Assembly: GCA_016296885.1 (NCBI GenBank) | Contig: JAEDHT010000014.1 | Location: forward strand, 1 to 46,043 | From: Clostridiaceae bacterium | Lineage (GTDB): Bacteria > Bacillota > Clostridia > Oscillospirales > Acutalibacteraceae | Direction: 5' to 3' | DNA length: 46,043 bases | In this document: piece by piece, positions 15,464 through 24,178 of the stretch | How positions within the stretch are numbered: position 1 is the first letter of the stretch | Layout: each line of letters begins with the position of its first letter | Translations under genes and position numbers: made by a program | Notes under the pieces: model-generated | Seen by the model: only the letters and a program-made list of their open reading frames with translations | Database searches by the model: none | Told to the model about the DNA's origin: nothing

Positions 15464-17827
15464 ATGATAACGTGTGAAATGACGTTGAACGATCTGAAAA
15501 AGGGTCAGACGGGTATAGTGAGAAGCGTGGGTGGAGAAGGCTCGCTGAGACAGCATTTTCTTGATATGGGCCTGATACCGGGCGCTGAAATCACACTTGT
15601 GAAATACGCACCTATGGGTGACCCTATAGAATTTCGTATACATGATTATGAGCTTACGCTAAGACTTGCAGATGCTCAAAAAATCGGAATAGAGCCTACA
15701 GAAACTGTAAGGATTAATCCGTCTAAAAACAAATCAGTAAGAAGCTCAAAAGTACATCCGGGATTAGGTGAGGGTGGCAAATATCATGTGAAAACGAACG
15801 AAAAACCACTGCCTGATGATAAGAAGCTTACATTTGCATTAGCAGGAAATCAAAATTGTGGCAAAACCACACTTTTTAATCAGCTAACAGGCTCAAATCA
15901 GCACGTGGGCAATTTCCCCGGAGTGACAGTAGATAGAAAAAACGGAGTTATAAAAGGTCACGGCAATACAGAGATAACCGACCTTCCGGGTATCTATTCT
16001 ATGTCGCCATACAGTGCTGAAGAAATAGTATCACGTAGATTTATTCTTGATGAAAAGCCTACGGGTATTATTAATATAGTAGATGCTACTAATATAGAGC
16101 GAAATCTTTATCTCACAATGCAACTTATGGAGCTTGATATACCCATAGTGCTTGCACTTAATATGATGGACGAGATGAGAGGCAATGGCGGAGCTGTGCT
16201 GATAAACGAGATGGAAGAAGCTCTAGGAATTCCTGTGGTTCCGATTTCTGCTGCAAAAAATGAGGGCATAGAAGAGCTTGTGAACCACGCTTTGCATATT
16301 GCAAAATATCAGGAAAGGCCCGGCAGAACCGACTTTTGTGATGAAAAGGATAACGGAGGTTCTATTCATCGCTGTCTGCACGCAATAATGCATCTTATAG
16401 AAGACCACGCAAAAATGTATGATATTCCACTTAGATTTGCAGCCACAAAGCTGGTTGAGGGCGATGAATACATACTAGAAGCACTAAAGCTGGACGAAAA
16501 CGAAAAAGAAATGCTGGAGCATATCATCAGTCAAATGGAAAAGGAACGTGGGCTAGACAGAAGTGCCGCCATAGCTGATATGCGATTTACATTTATCAAG
16601 CGTCTTGTAAAAGAAACTGTAATAAAGCCCACAGAAAGCAAAGAACACGCACGTAGCCGTAGGATAGACAAGGTGCTTACAGGAAAATACACTGCAATAC
16701 CATCTTTTATACTAATTATGGCGACAGTATTTTGGCTTACTTTTAATGTTATTGGAGCTTACTTGCAAAATTTGCTCGAGATAGGAATAAACTATCTTAC
16801 GCAGATTACAGATAATGCCCTCACGTTATGGAAAGTAAATGATGTGATACACTCGCTTGTTATAGATGGTATATTTAGCGGTGTGGGTAGTGTGCTTAGT
16901 TTTTTACCTGTTATTGTAACTCTATTTTTCTTCCTATCACTTTTGGAAGATACAGGATATATGGCACGTGTTGCCTTTGTGATGGATAAGCTACTTAGAA
17001 AGATAGGTTTATCGGGCAGAAGCATAGTTCCTATGCTTATTGGATTTGGATGCACAGTGCCGGGAGTTATGGCAAGTCGCACATTGCCATCTGAGCGTGA
17101 CCGAAAGATGACTATTCTTCTCACTCCTTTTATGAGCTGTTCTGCTAAATTACCGATATATGGTTTCTTTGCAAATGCTTTCTTTCCAAAACACAGCGGT
17201 CTTATAATGGTAGGATTGTATTTCTTTGGAATTATTGTGGGCATAGTATGTGCGTTGATTTCTAAGGGAACTATGTTTAAAGGTGAGGCTGTGCCATTTG
17301 TGATGGAGCTGCCAAACTATCGTATGCCTGGTGCTAAAAATGTAGCTCAGCTACTTTGGGAGAAGGCAAAAGACTTTTTGCAGAGAGCTTTTACTGTTAT
17401 TTTTATAGCATCTATTGTGATATGGTTGTTACAGACATTTGATTTGCACTTTGCTATGGTAACTGATTCGCAGGATAGTATATTGGCATCTATTGCCGGT
17501 GTGATATCGCCTATATTTAAGCCACTTGGATTTGGTAGCTGGGAGATATCTACAGCACTTATAAGCGGATTTATGGCAAAGGAGAGCGTGGTTTCCACAC
17601 TCAATGTTTTGTTTGATTCCACACAACCTATTTCTTCAGTTCTCTCGCAGGCCGGTTGTGCTGCACTGCTTGTTTTCTGTTTGCTCTATACACCTTGTGT
17701 GGCAGCTATAGCAGCTGTCAAGCGTGAGCTTGGCGCAAGATGGGCTGTGGGCGTTGTGATAGGGCAATGTGCTATTGCGTGGGTGTGTGCGCTCGCTGTG
17801 CATACAGTATGCAATTTGATTTTTTAA
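15464..17827 (+). CDS. feoB: Fused FeoA-FeoB ferrous iron transporter
   Basis: 787 residues. An SH3-like FeoA domain fills about 1-80 (LRQHFLDMGLIPGAEI, DPIEFRIHDYELTLR). After a linker the FeoB G-domain begins: G1 GNQNCGKTT at 128-136, FPGVTVD (switch I), DLPG at 173-176 (G3) and NMMD at 233-236 (G4). About 400 residues of membrane domain with Gate motifs follow (PMLIGFGCTVPGVMASRTL, LTPFMSCSAKLPIYGF). It imports Fe2+ across the cytoplasmic membrane. FeoA-FeoB fusions occur in Firmicutes and Bacteroidetes. GAGAGG precedes the ATG; it is monocistronic with its own promoter and terminator. Confidence 0.95.
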   Translation: MITCEMTLNDLKKGQTGIVRSVGGEGSLRQHFLDMGLIPGAEITLVKYAPMGDPIEFRIHDYELTLRLADAQKIGIEPTETVRINPSKNKSVRSSKVHPGLGEGGKYHVKTNEKPLPDDKKLTFALAGNQNCGKTTLFNQLTGSNQHVGNFPGVTVDRKNGVIKGHGNTEITDLPGIYSMSPYSAEEIVSRRFILDEKPTGIINIVDATNIERNLYLTMQLMELDIPIVLALNMMDEMRGNGGAVLINEMEEALGIPVVPISAAKNEGIEELVNHALHIAKYQERPGRTDFCDEKDNGGSIHRCLHAIMHLIEDHAKMYDIPLRFAATKLVEGDEYILEALKLDENEKEMLEHIISQMEKERGLDRSAAIADMRFTFIKRLVKETVIKPTESKEHARSRRIDKVLTGKYTAIPSFILIMATVFWLTFNVIGAYLQNLLEIGINYLTQITDNALTLWKVNDVIHSLVIDGIFSGVGSVLSFLPVIVTLFFFLSLLEDTGYMARVAFVMDKLLRKIGLSGRSIVPMLIGFGCTVPGVMASRTLPSERDRKMTILLTPFMSCSAKLPIYGFFANAFFPKHSGLIMVGLYFFGIIVGIVCALISKGTMFKGEAVPFVMELPNYRMPGAKNVAQLLWEKAKDFLQRAFTVIFIASIVIWLLQTFDLHFAMVTDSQDSILASIAGVISPIFKPLGFGSWEISTALISGFMAKESVVSTLNVLFDSTQPISSVLSQAGCAALLVFCLLYTPCVAAIAAVKRELGARWAVGVVIGQCAIAWVCALAVHTVCNLIF

Positions 17828-17844
17828 AAATTTATGATAACCGG

Positions 17845-17880
17845 ACGTCCAATGATTAAGATTTATCATTGGGCGTTTTT
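17845..17880 (+). terminator. Terminator of the feoA-feoB gene
   Basis: ACGTCCAATGAT pairs with ATCATTGGGCG (one T-G pair) around 8 nt, followed by TTTTT, about 20 bp after the stop. Confidence 0.85.
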
Positions 17881-17948
17881 GCTTGCAATAAAAATAAATA
17901 AACTATGGTTTTTAAGCAAATAATTATTTTTGAGTGTGACTAAAATAT

Positions 17949-17977
17949 TTGACTTTTTTTCTGTTGTGTGCCATAAT
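17949..17977 (+). promoter_or_regulatory. Promoter of the nadD operon
   Basis: TTGACT, 17 bp, CATAAT, about 40 bp before the nadD start. Confidence 0.65.
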
Positions 17978-18017
17978 TACATATACTCTTAAAATGAGAA
18001 ATTTTGAGGAGATTTTT

Positions 18018-18614
18018 ATGGAAAAGATAGGTATATATGGTGGCAGTTACAATCCTGTGCATATAGGCCATGTGAAGATGGCTCGTATATTTAAAGATGA
18101 TTTGAGTCTTGACAAGGTTATGATAATTCCTGCCAATATACCGCCTCACAAGCAGAATAAAGAGATTTTGAGCGGAGCGCACAGAATGAAGATGTGCAAG
18201 CTGGCGTTTTGTGAGCCTTGCTTCGAGGTGAGCGATATCGAGCTTGCCAAAGATAGCGTGAGCTATACGTATGAAACGCTCAGGCAGATATTAAGCCGAA
18301 GAGAAGCAGAGCTTTATCTATTTTGTGGTGCCGATATGTTTCTCACTATTCAAGATTGGAAAAATCCTGAGGATATTTTCTCTATGGCAACTATTGTCAC
18401 AGTGCCCAGAAATGATAGCGATGTGGAAACCCTGCAAGCCCATGCCGAAAGATTAGAGAAAATGGGTGCTCGTGCGATTGTAATAAATACATCTACAATA
18501 GATGTAAGCTCCAGCGAAATACGGGAAAAACTAAAAAATAACGAGGATGTGTCTTCTCTGCTACCGGAGAAGGTTATAGATTATATTAAAGAAAACAAAT
18601 TATATAGGAGATGA
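18018..18614 (+). CDS. nadD: Nicotinate-nucleotide adenylyltransferase
   Basis: 198 residues from ATG 18018, preceded by GAGGAG; the upstream in-frame extension lacks a start signal. The nucleotidyltransferase loop GGSYNPVHIGHV is at 8-19 and the second signature VSSSEIREKL near the C-terminus. It adenylates nicotinate mononucleotide to deamido-NAD in NAD synthesis. It heads the nadD-yqeK-rsfS-leuS run, the first three in an order common in Firmicutes. Confidence 0.95.
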   Translation: MEKIGIYGGSYNPVHIGHVKMARIFKDDLSLDKVMIIPANIPPHKQNKEILSGAHRMKMCKLAFCEPCFEVSDIELAKDSVSYTYETLRQILSRREAELYLFCGADMFLTIQDWKNPEDIFSMATIVTVPRNDSDVETLQAHAERLEKMGARAIVINTSTIDVSSSEIREKLKNNEDVSSLLPEKVIDYIKENKLYRR

Positions 18615-18618
18615 TATT

Positions 18619-19188
18619 TTGTCGAGTTTTGAGGAATATAAGGCTCTTATAAAAACCAAGATGGGCGAGAAGCGATATATACACAGTGTAAATATGGCAA
18701 AGCAGGCAGTGCACCTTGCAGAAAAATACGGTGCTGATGTTAAGAAAGCACAGATAGCGGGGATATTGCATGATATCACCAAGGAGATGCCTATTGACGA
18801 GCAGTTGCAATTAATGAAAAAATCGGGTATAATACTCACTGATTTGCAGATGCTATCGCCAAAGCTATGGCACTCTATCAGTGGTGCTTGTTATATAAAA
18901 AATATTTTGGGCATAGATGATGACGACATCTTTAACGCTGTGCGCTATCACACCACAGGCAGAGCAAATATGAGCCTACTTGAAAAAGTTATTTTCATAG
19001 CTGATTTTACAGGCGAAGAAAGAGACTATCCCGGCGCAGATGAAATGAAAGCCGCCGCTGAGGAAAGCCTTGAAAAAGCTATGGAGATAGGCATTACCTT
19101 TAGTATTACAGATCTTATCGAAAGAAGACTTGCAGTAGCAACAGATTCTCTCGATGCTTATAATGAAATTGTAATTAATAAGAGATAA
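18619..19188 (+). CDS. yqeK: HD-domain phosphohydrolase YqeK
   Basis: 189 residues from TTG 18619; AGGAG at 18606-18610 is 8 bp upstream and overlaps the end of nadD. An HD domain is visible: H22, the H51-D52 pair in GILHDITKEMP, HSISGACY, and IADFTGEERDYPG. YqeK of Bacillus-type bacteria hydrolyses diadenosine tetraphosphate (Ap4A) symmetrically. It lies 4 bp after nadD and 25 bp before rsfS, consistent with one operon. Confidence 0.92.
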   Translation: MSSFEEYKALIKTKMGEKRYIHSVNMAKQAVHLAEKYGADVKKAQIAGILHDITKEMPIDEQLQLMKKSGIILTDLQMLSPKLWHSISGACYIKNILGIDDDDIFNAVRYHTTGRANMSLLEKVIFIADFTGEERDYPGADEMKAAAEESLEKAMEIGITFSITDLIERRLAVATDSLDAYNEIVINKR

Positions 19189-19213
19189 AATTTTTATAGA
19201 GAGGATAAAACTT

Positions 19214-19567
19214 ATGACATCATTAGAACAAGCAAAGATAGCCGCTAAGGCATTACTTTCAAAAAAAGGAATAAATGTAAAGATAATTGGCGTGGATGAT
19301 ATATCCTCATTGGCTGATTATTTTGTAATAGGCAATGGTACTAACAGCTCTCAGGTTAAGGCTCTTGCAGAAGAGGTAGAGTTTAAGCTGGATCAGGCAG
19401 GCATTAGCGTGAGCAATACCGAGGGCCACAGAAATAACTCGTGGGTGCTTTTAGACTATGTTGACGTTATAGTTCATGTGTTCTCAGAGGAAGCCAGAGA
19501 GTATTATGACCTCGACAGACTCTGGCAGGACGGCAAAGAAATAGATATATCCGATTTGGATGACTAA
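19214..19567 (+). CDS. rsfS: Ribosomal silencing factor RsfS
   Basis: 117 residues, usual length for the Iojap/RsfS family. Typical stretches are SLADYFVIGNGTNSSQVKA, GISVSNTEGHRNNSWVLLDY and VDVIVHVFSEEAREYYDLDRLW. It binds ribosomal protein L14 and blocks joining of the subunits when nutrients fall. AGAGAGG precedes the ATG. Confidence 0.95.
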   Translation: MTSLEQAKIAAKALLSKKGINVKIIGVDDISSLADYFVIGNGTNSSQVKALAEEVEFKLDQAGISVSNTEGHRNNSWVLLDYVDVIVHVFSEEAREYYDLDRLWQDGKEIDISDLDD

Positions 19568-19588
19568 GCAAGGCGGAGGAAATTGAAA

Positions 19589-21997
19589 TTGAAGTATGAG
19601 CATAAGGCTGTCGAAAAAAAGTGGCAGCAAAGGTGGGAAGAGTCAGGTGTATTTCATGCTGACGAAAAATCAGACAAAAAGAAATTCTATGCATTAATAG
19701 AGTTTCCTTATCCATCAGGACAAGGCCTCCATGTGGGACATCCAAGACCATATACAGCGCTTGATGTAGTGTCAAGAAAGCGTAGATTAAATGGTTATAA
19801 CGTGCTTTATCCTATCGGCTGGGATGCTTTTGGACTTCCTACCGAGAACTACGCAATAAAAAACCATATCCATCCTGCTATCGTAACAGAAAACAACATA
19901 GCAAGATTTAAAGAGCAGATAAAATCCCTAGGTATATCATTCGACTGGAGCAGAGAGATAAACACCACCGATCCTAGTTATTTTAAATGGACACAGTGGA
20001 TATTCCTCCAGCTTTTCAAAAAGGGACTGGCCTATAAAAAGGAAATGGCTGTAAACTGGTGTACATCATGCAAATGCGTGCTTGCAAACGAAGAGGTTGT
20101 AAACGGCGTATGCGAGCGTTGCTCCAGCGAGGTAGTGCGAAAGGTTAAGTCACAGTGGATGCTAAAAATCACAGCATATGCCGAGAGACTTATCAATGAT
20201 TTAGAGCTTGTTAATTATCCGGACAGAGTTAAAGCACAGCAGAAAAACTGGATAGGACGCTCCACAGGCGCAGAGGTGGATTTCGAGACCACTGCAGGCG
20301 ACAAGCTTACTATCTACACCACAAGACCGGATACACTTTTTGGTTCAACATACATGGTTATCTCACCGGAACACCCATACCTTGCAAAGTGGGAGGGTAT
20401 CCTCGCAAACAACGATGAGATAAAAGAATATCAGGCAGCTGCCGCCAGAAAATCTGACTTCGAGCGCACAGAGGGCTCAAAGGAAAAGACAGGCGTTCGC
20501 CTACAGGGAGTAGAAGCTATTAACCCTGTAAATGGCAGAAAGATACCGATATTTATATCAGACTATGTGCTTGTATCATATGGCACAGGTGCTATTATGG
20601 CTGTGCCGGGCCACGACACACGTGATTGGGAGTTTGCTAAGAAATTTGACTTGCCGATTATCGAGGTTGTAAAAGGCGGAGATGTGGAGAAAGAAGCTTT
20701 CACAGATTGCCAGACAGGTGTGATGGTTAATTCTGACTTCCTCACAGGATTATCTGTGGAAGAAGCCAAAAAGGCTATTGTAGACTATCTTGACGAAAAG
20801 GGAATAGGTCACAGCAAGGTAAACTATAAGCTTCGTGACTGGATATTCTCCAGACAAAGATATTGGGGCGAGCCTATCCCGATTATCAACTGTCCAAAAT
20901 GCGGTCAGGTTCCGCTGGACGAGAGCCAGCTTCCGCTAACTCTCCCAATGGTAGAATCATACGAGCCTACCGATACAGGTGAATCTCCACTTGCAAACAT
21001 GACCGAATGGGTTAATGTGAAGTGTCCGTGCTGTGGCGGCGATGCTAAGCGTGAAACCGATACAATGCCACAGTGGGCAGGTTCTTCATGGTATTTCTTA
21101 AGATATATGGATCCACACAACGACAAAGAGATAGCCAGCAAAGAGGCATTGGAATATTGGCAGAATGTGGACTGGTATAACGGTGGCATGGAGCATACTA
21201 CTCTCCATTTGCTTTATAGCAGATTCTGGCATAAGTTCCTTTATGATATCGGTGTGGTTCCTACAGCCGAGCCATATTCTAAGCGTACAAGCCATGGCAT
21301 GATACTCGGTGCCAATGGCGAAAAGATGAGCAAATCAAGAGGCAATGTTGTCAATCCGGACGAGATAGTAGAAGAGTTTGGTGCAGATACAATGCGTCTT
21401 TATGAGATGTTTATAGGTGACTTTGAAAAAGCCGCACCATGGCAGCCTAACGGCGTTAAGGGATGCAGACGCTTTGTGGATAGATATTATAATTTGCAAG
21501 AGCTTCTTGTAAATGAAAATGTTATTCGCCCAGAGCTAGAGGGTGCTTTCCATAAGACCATAAAAAAGGTTGGAAATGACATAGAAAATCTAAAGTTCAA
21601 CACAGCCATAGCAGCACTTATGTCACTTATGAATGATGTGTATGCATTTGGCAGCATAAGCAAAAAAGAGCTTGAAATTTTCACCATACTGCTCAGTCCT
21701 TTTGCTCCGCATATTGCAGAAGAGGTTTGGGAGGCACAAAGCCTTGGAAAACAGCTTGTAGCACAGGCACAGTGGCCTGAGTATGACGAGAGCAAGTGTG
21801 TAGAAGACACTGTAGAGATAGCTGTTCAGGTTAACGGCAAGATAAAGGCAAGAATTATGATTGCAGCAGATGCAGATAACGATAGTGCTATATCTGCCGC
21901 TAAATCTGACGAAAAGGTTGCTTCTGAACTAGCCGGCAAAAACATAATAAAGGAAATTTATGTTAAAGGAAAGCTTGTAAATATAGTTGCAAAGTAA
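19589..21997 (+). CDS. leuS: Leucyl-tRNA synthetase
   Basis: 802 residues from TTG 19589, 9 bp after GGAGG; a TTG at 19583 is only 3 bp away from it. Class I signatures: HVGH at 48-51 within PYPSGQGLHVGH and KMSKS at 579-583. Cys clusters CTSCKC...CERC and CPKCGQ with CPCCGG suggest zinc ribbons. The CP1 editing domain contains TTRPDTLFGSTYMV and GTGAIMAVPGHDTRDWEFA. It charges tRNA-Leu and edits mischarged products. It ends the nadD run; no T-box leader precedes it, as it is read from the upstream promoter. Confidence 0.97.
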   Translation: MKYEHKAVEKKWQQRWEESGVFHADEKSDKKKFYALIEFPYPSGQGLHVGHPRPYTALDVVSRKRRLNGYNVLYPIGWDAFGLPTENYAIKNHIHPAIVTENNIARFKEQIKSLGISFDWSREINTTDPSYFKWTQWIFLQLFKKGLAYKKEMAVNWCTSCKCVLANEEVVNGVCERCSSEVVRKVKSQWMLKITAYAERLINDLELVNYPDRVKAQQKNWIGRSTGAEVDFETTAGDKLTIYTTRPDTLFGSTYMVISPEHPYLAKWEGILANNDEIKEYQAAAARKSDFERTEGSKEKTGVRLQGVEAINPVNGRKIPIFISDYVLVSYGTGAIMAVPGHDTRDWEFAKKFDLPIIEVVKGGDVEKEAFTDCQTGVMVNSDFLTGLSVEEAKKAIVDYLDEKGIGHSKVNYKLRDWIFSRQRYWGEPIPIINCPKCGQVPLDESQLPLTLPMVESYEPTDTGESPLANMTEWVNVKCPCCGGDAKRETDTMPQWAGSSWYFLRYMDPHNDKEIASKEALEYWQNVDWYNGGMEHTTLHLLYSRFWHKFLYDIGVVPTAEPYSKRTSHGMILGANGEKMSKSRGNVVNPDEIVEEFGADTMRLYEMFIGDFEKAAPWQPNGVKGCRRFVDRYYNLQELLVNENVIRPELEGAFHKTIKKVGNDIENLKFNTAIAALMSLMNDVYAFGSISKKELEIFTILLSPFAPHIAEEVWEAQSLGKQLVAQAQWPEYDESKCVEDTVEIAVQVNGKIKARIMIAADADNDSAISAAKSDEKVASELAGKNIIKEIYVKGKLVNIVAK

Positions 21998-22056
21998 AGA
22001 ATATTGCAAAAATATGTGTATTTTTTTAAAAAACGAGTGTTAAATAAAAAAATAAC

Positions 22057-22085
22057 TTGCAATTCCTGAATTTATATGATAAAAT
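22057..22085 (+). promoter_or_regulatory. Promoter of rpmE
   Basis: TTGCAA, 17 bp, TAAAAT, about 40 bp before the rpmE start. Confidence 0.75.
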
Positions 22086-22125
22086 ATCAAAAGTTACTAT
22101 GGTTTCAGCGAAAGAGGTGAAAATA

Positions 22126-22332
22126 ATGAGAGAAAATATTCATCCAAAATATGAACAAACTAAGGTTACTTGTGCATGCGGTAATGTTATAGAGACTGGT
22201 TCAACAAAGAGCAATCTTCGTGTTGATATCTGCTCAAAGTGTCACCCATTCTTCACAGGTAAGCAGAAGCTCGTTGATACAGGTGGACGTGTTGACAGAT
22301 TTAAGAAGCGCTACGGTATTAATAATGACTAA
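22126..22332 (+). CDS. rpmE: Large subunit ribosomal protein bL31
   Basis: 68 residues from ATG 22126, with AAAGAGGTG upstream. It opens MRENIHPKYEQTKVTCACG and keeps the zinc cysteines of the C+ form (CAC and CSKC), then HPFFTGKQKLVDTGGRVDRF. Any longer upstream reading covers the promoter. Zinc-binding bL31 is exchanged for a zinc-free paralogue under zinc limitation in some bacteria; no such paralogue is in the window. Own promoter and terminator. Confidence 0.97.
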   Translation: MRENIHPKYEQTKVTCACGNVIETGSTKSNLRVDICSKCHPFFTGKQKLVDTGGRVDRFKKRYGINND

Positions 22333-22346
22333 TAGAGCAATTCATC

Positions 22347-22378
22347 AGCGACACCATGCGTGTCGCTTTTGTTTTTTT
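22347..22378 (+). terminator. Terminator of rpmE
   Basis: AGCGACAC pairs with GTGTCGCT around a 5-nt loop, followed by TTTGTTTTTTT. Confidence 0.9.
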
Positions 22379-22403
22379 GATGTATAGCTGAGGAGCGATG
22401 CAT

Positions 22404-23027
22404 ATGACCGAGTATAAAACGATACAATCAGCCGGTATAGACAATTTTGTTGAAAAGCGATCAAAGTTTATAGGTTATTCCAAACCAGTCACCACCGAAG
22501 AAGAGGCTATTGCCTTTATAAATGAGCTACGCTCGAAGCATTGGGATGCCACTCATAATGTGTATGCCTATGTGCTGAGAAAAAACAGCATTATGCGTTA
22601 TAGTGACGATGGCGAACCACAAGGCACAGCGGGTATGCCGGTGCTTGATGTTATTCAGAAAAGCGGAGTAACAGATGTAGTTGTTGTTGTCACCAGATAT
22701 TTTGGAGGTGTGTTGCTAGGCACAGGCGGTCTTGTGCGTGCCTATTCAAATGGTGCTAAGATAGCCCTTGAGGCAGGCAAAATAATTACAATGCGTGAAT
22801 GTGTGCTATGCTCAATTGATTGCACATATACTCAGTACGGCAAGCTCTCATCTTTAATAATAGCGCTTGGTGGCACAGTAGACGATACTATATTTACAGA
22901 CAATGTGCAAATTCAGTTTCATATTGTTCCTGACTATCTTGGTGGTCTGGAAAAGCAAATTCTCGATGCTACTTGTGGTGACGTTACCGTGCAAACCGGC
23001 GAAAAACAGTATTTCTTGTACGAATAA
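22404..23027 (+). CDS. YigZ/IMPACT family protein
   Basis: 207 residues from ATG 22404, 8 bp after AGGAG; an ATG at 22398 is too close to that site. The N-terminal IMPACT domain has the signature YSDDGEPQGTAGMP at 66-79 and VVVVTRYFGGVLLGTGGLVRAY at 93-114 region. A C-terminal domain (UPF0029-type) follows. The eukaryotic relative binds Gcn1; the role in bacteria is unsettled, with a proposed link to ribosomes or translation. No operon partner is clear. Confidence 0.9.
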   Translation: MTEYKTIQSAGIDNFVEKRSKFIGYSKPVTTEEEAIAFINELRSKHWDATHNVYAYVLRKNSIMRYSDDGEPQGTAGMPVLDVIQKSGVTDVVVVVTRYFGGVLLGTGGLVRAYSNGAKIALEAGKIITMRECVLCSIDCTYTQYGKLSSLIIALGGTVDDTIFTDNVQIQFHIVPDYLGGLEKQILDATCGDVTVQTGEKQYFLYE

Positions 23028-23064
23028 AATAAAAAATAAATAAATTATAAAAAATACAAGGTTT

Positions 23065-23092
23065 TTGATAAAATATTGCGTATAAATACTAT
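23065..23092 (+). promoter_or_regulatory. Likely promoter of the dgt-dnaG-rpoD block
   Basis: TTGATA, 16 bp, TACTAT, about 35 bp before the dgt-like start. Confidence 0.5.
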
Positions 23093-23125
23093 AAGGGAGC
23101 TTTTCGCAGAAAGAAGGTTTTGTCT

Positions 23126-24136
23126 ATGACGTATAACAACATTAGGGAACGTAGTGAGACAATCGAAAAACAAACTCTCTGTGAGTATGCCTCGTTGTCA
23201 TCTATGACAAAAGGTCGTGAAAAACCCGAAAAGAAGTGCGAAATCAGAACAGAATATCAGCGTGACCGTGATAGAATAATCCATTGCAAATCTTTTAGGA
23301 GATTAAAGCATAAGACACAGGTTTTCCTCTCTCCGGAGGGCGATCACTATCGCACAAGGCTCACTCATACCCTTGAAGTGTCGCAGATAGCTCGCACAAT
23401 AGCAAAAGCATTGCTCCTTAATGAAGACCTTGCCGAGGCTATCGCCCTCGCCCATGATTTGGGGCATACTCCCTTTGGACATTCGGGTGAGAGCGTGCTC
23501 AATCAGCTTTCAAAGCATGGCTTCAAGCATTTTGAACAGAGTGTTCGAGTTGTCGATAAGCTCGAAAAAGAAGGCAAAGGGCTCAATCTTACATACGAGG
23601 TTCGTGATGGCATACTAAATCACACCAGAGGCAAACAGCCCGAAACCTTGGAGGGACAGATCGTACGTCTGGCAGACAGAATAGCTTATATCAACCATGA
23701 TATAGACGATGCTATGCGTGCCGGTGTTTTGCAGGCTGATGATATCCCGATAGAGGTGCGTGAGATAGTAGGAAATACCACCAGCAGTCGAATAAACAGC
23801 TTTGTGGCATCAATTATTTTTAACTCTGAAAACGGTGTTTTAAAGATGTCTCCTGCAGTGCAAAAGGTGTTTGATCAGCTTCATACATTTATGTATGAAA
23901 ATGTTTATGTTAGCCCATATGCTAAGCAAGAGGAAAAGAAAATACCGGATTTGATAGGCAGACTTTTTAGCTATTTCATAAATAATCCTGATAAGATGCC
24001 ACCTGAGTTTTTGGCAATAGCTCACGAAGAGGATATCGACAGAGCTGTTTGTGACTATATCGCAGGTATGACTGATCCGTATGCTATTAGTATATATGAA
24101 GATATCTATATCCCAAGGGGATGGAATATTAAATAA
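23126..24136 (+). CDS. dGTPase-like deoxynucleotide triphosphohydrolase
   Basis: 336 residues from ATG 23126, 9 bp after AGAAGG. HD-domain metal ligands are visible: H81 in RTRLTHTLEVSQIAR, H110-D111 in AHDLGHTPFGHSGE and a later Asp in NHDIDDA. DRIIHCKSFRRLKHKTQVF is the family's substrate-binding start. It splits dNTPs into nucleoside and triphosphate, balancing pools. It lies 42 bp before dnaG, an arrangement seen in other Clostridia, suggesting co-transcription with replication genes. Confidence 0.92.
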   Translation: MTYNNIRERSETIEKQTLCEYASLSSMTKGREKPEKKCEIRTEYQRDRDRIIHCKSFRRLKHKTQVFLSPEGDHYRTRLTHTLEVSQIARTIAKALLLNEDLAEAIALAHDLGHTPFGHSGESVLNQLSKHGFKHFEQSVRVVDKLEKEGKGLNLTYEVRDGILNHTRGKQPETLEGQIVRLADRIAYINHDIDDAMRAGVLQADDIPIEVREIVGNTTSSRINSFVASIIFNSENGVLKMSPAVQKVFDQLHTFMYENVYVSPYAKQEEKKIPDLIGRLFSYFINNPDKMPPEFLAIAHEEDIDRAVCDYIAGMTDPYAISIYEDIYIPRGWNIK

Positions 24137-24178
24137 ATTTTATAGACAAATTAACAAATAAGGACGGTGATGAAAACC

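Noticed and set aside
19568..19588. T-box leader for leuS
   Set aside because: The gap to rsfS is about 20 bp, with only a ribosome site.
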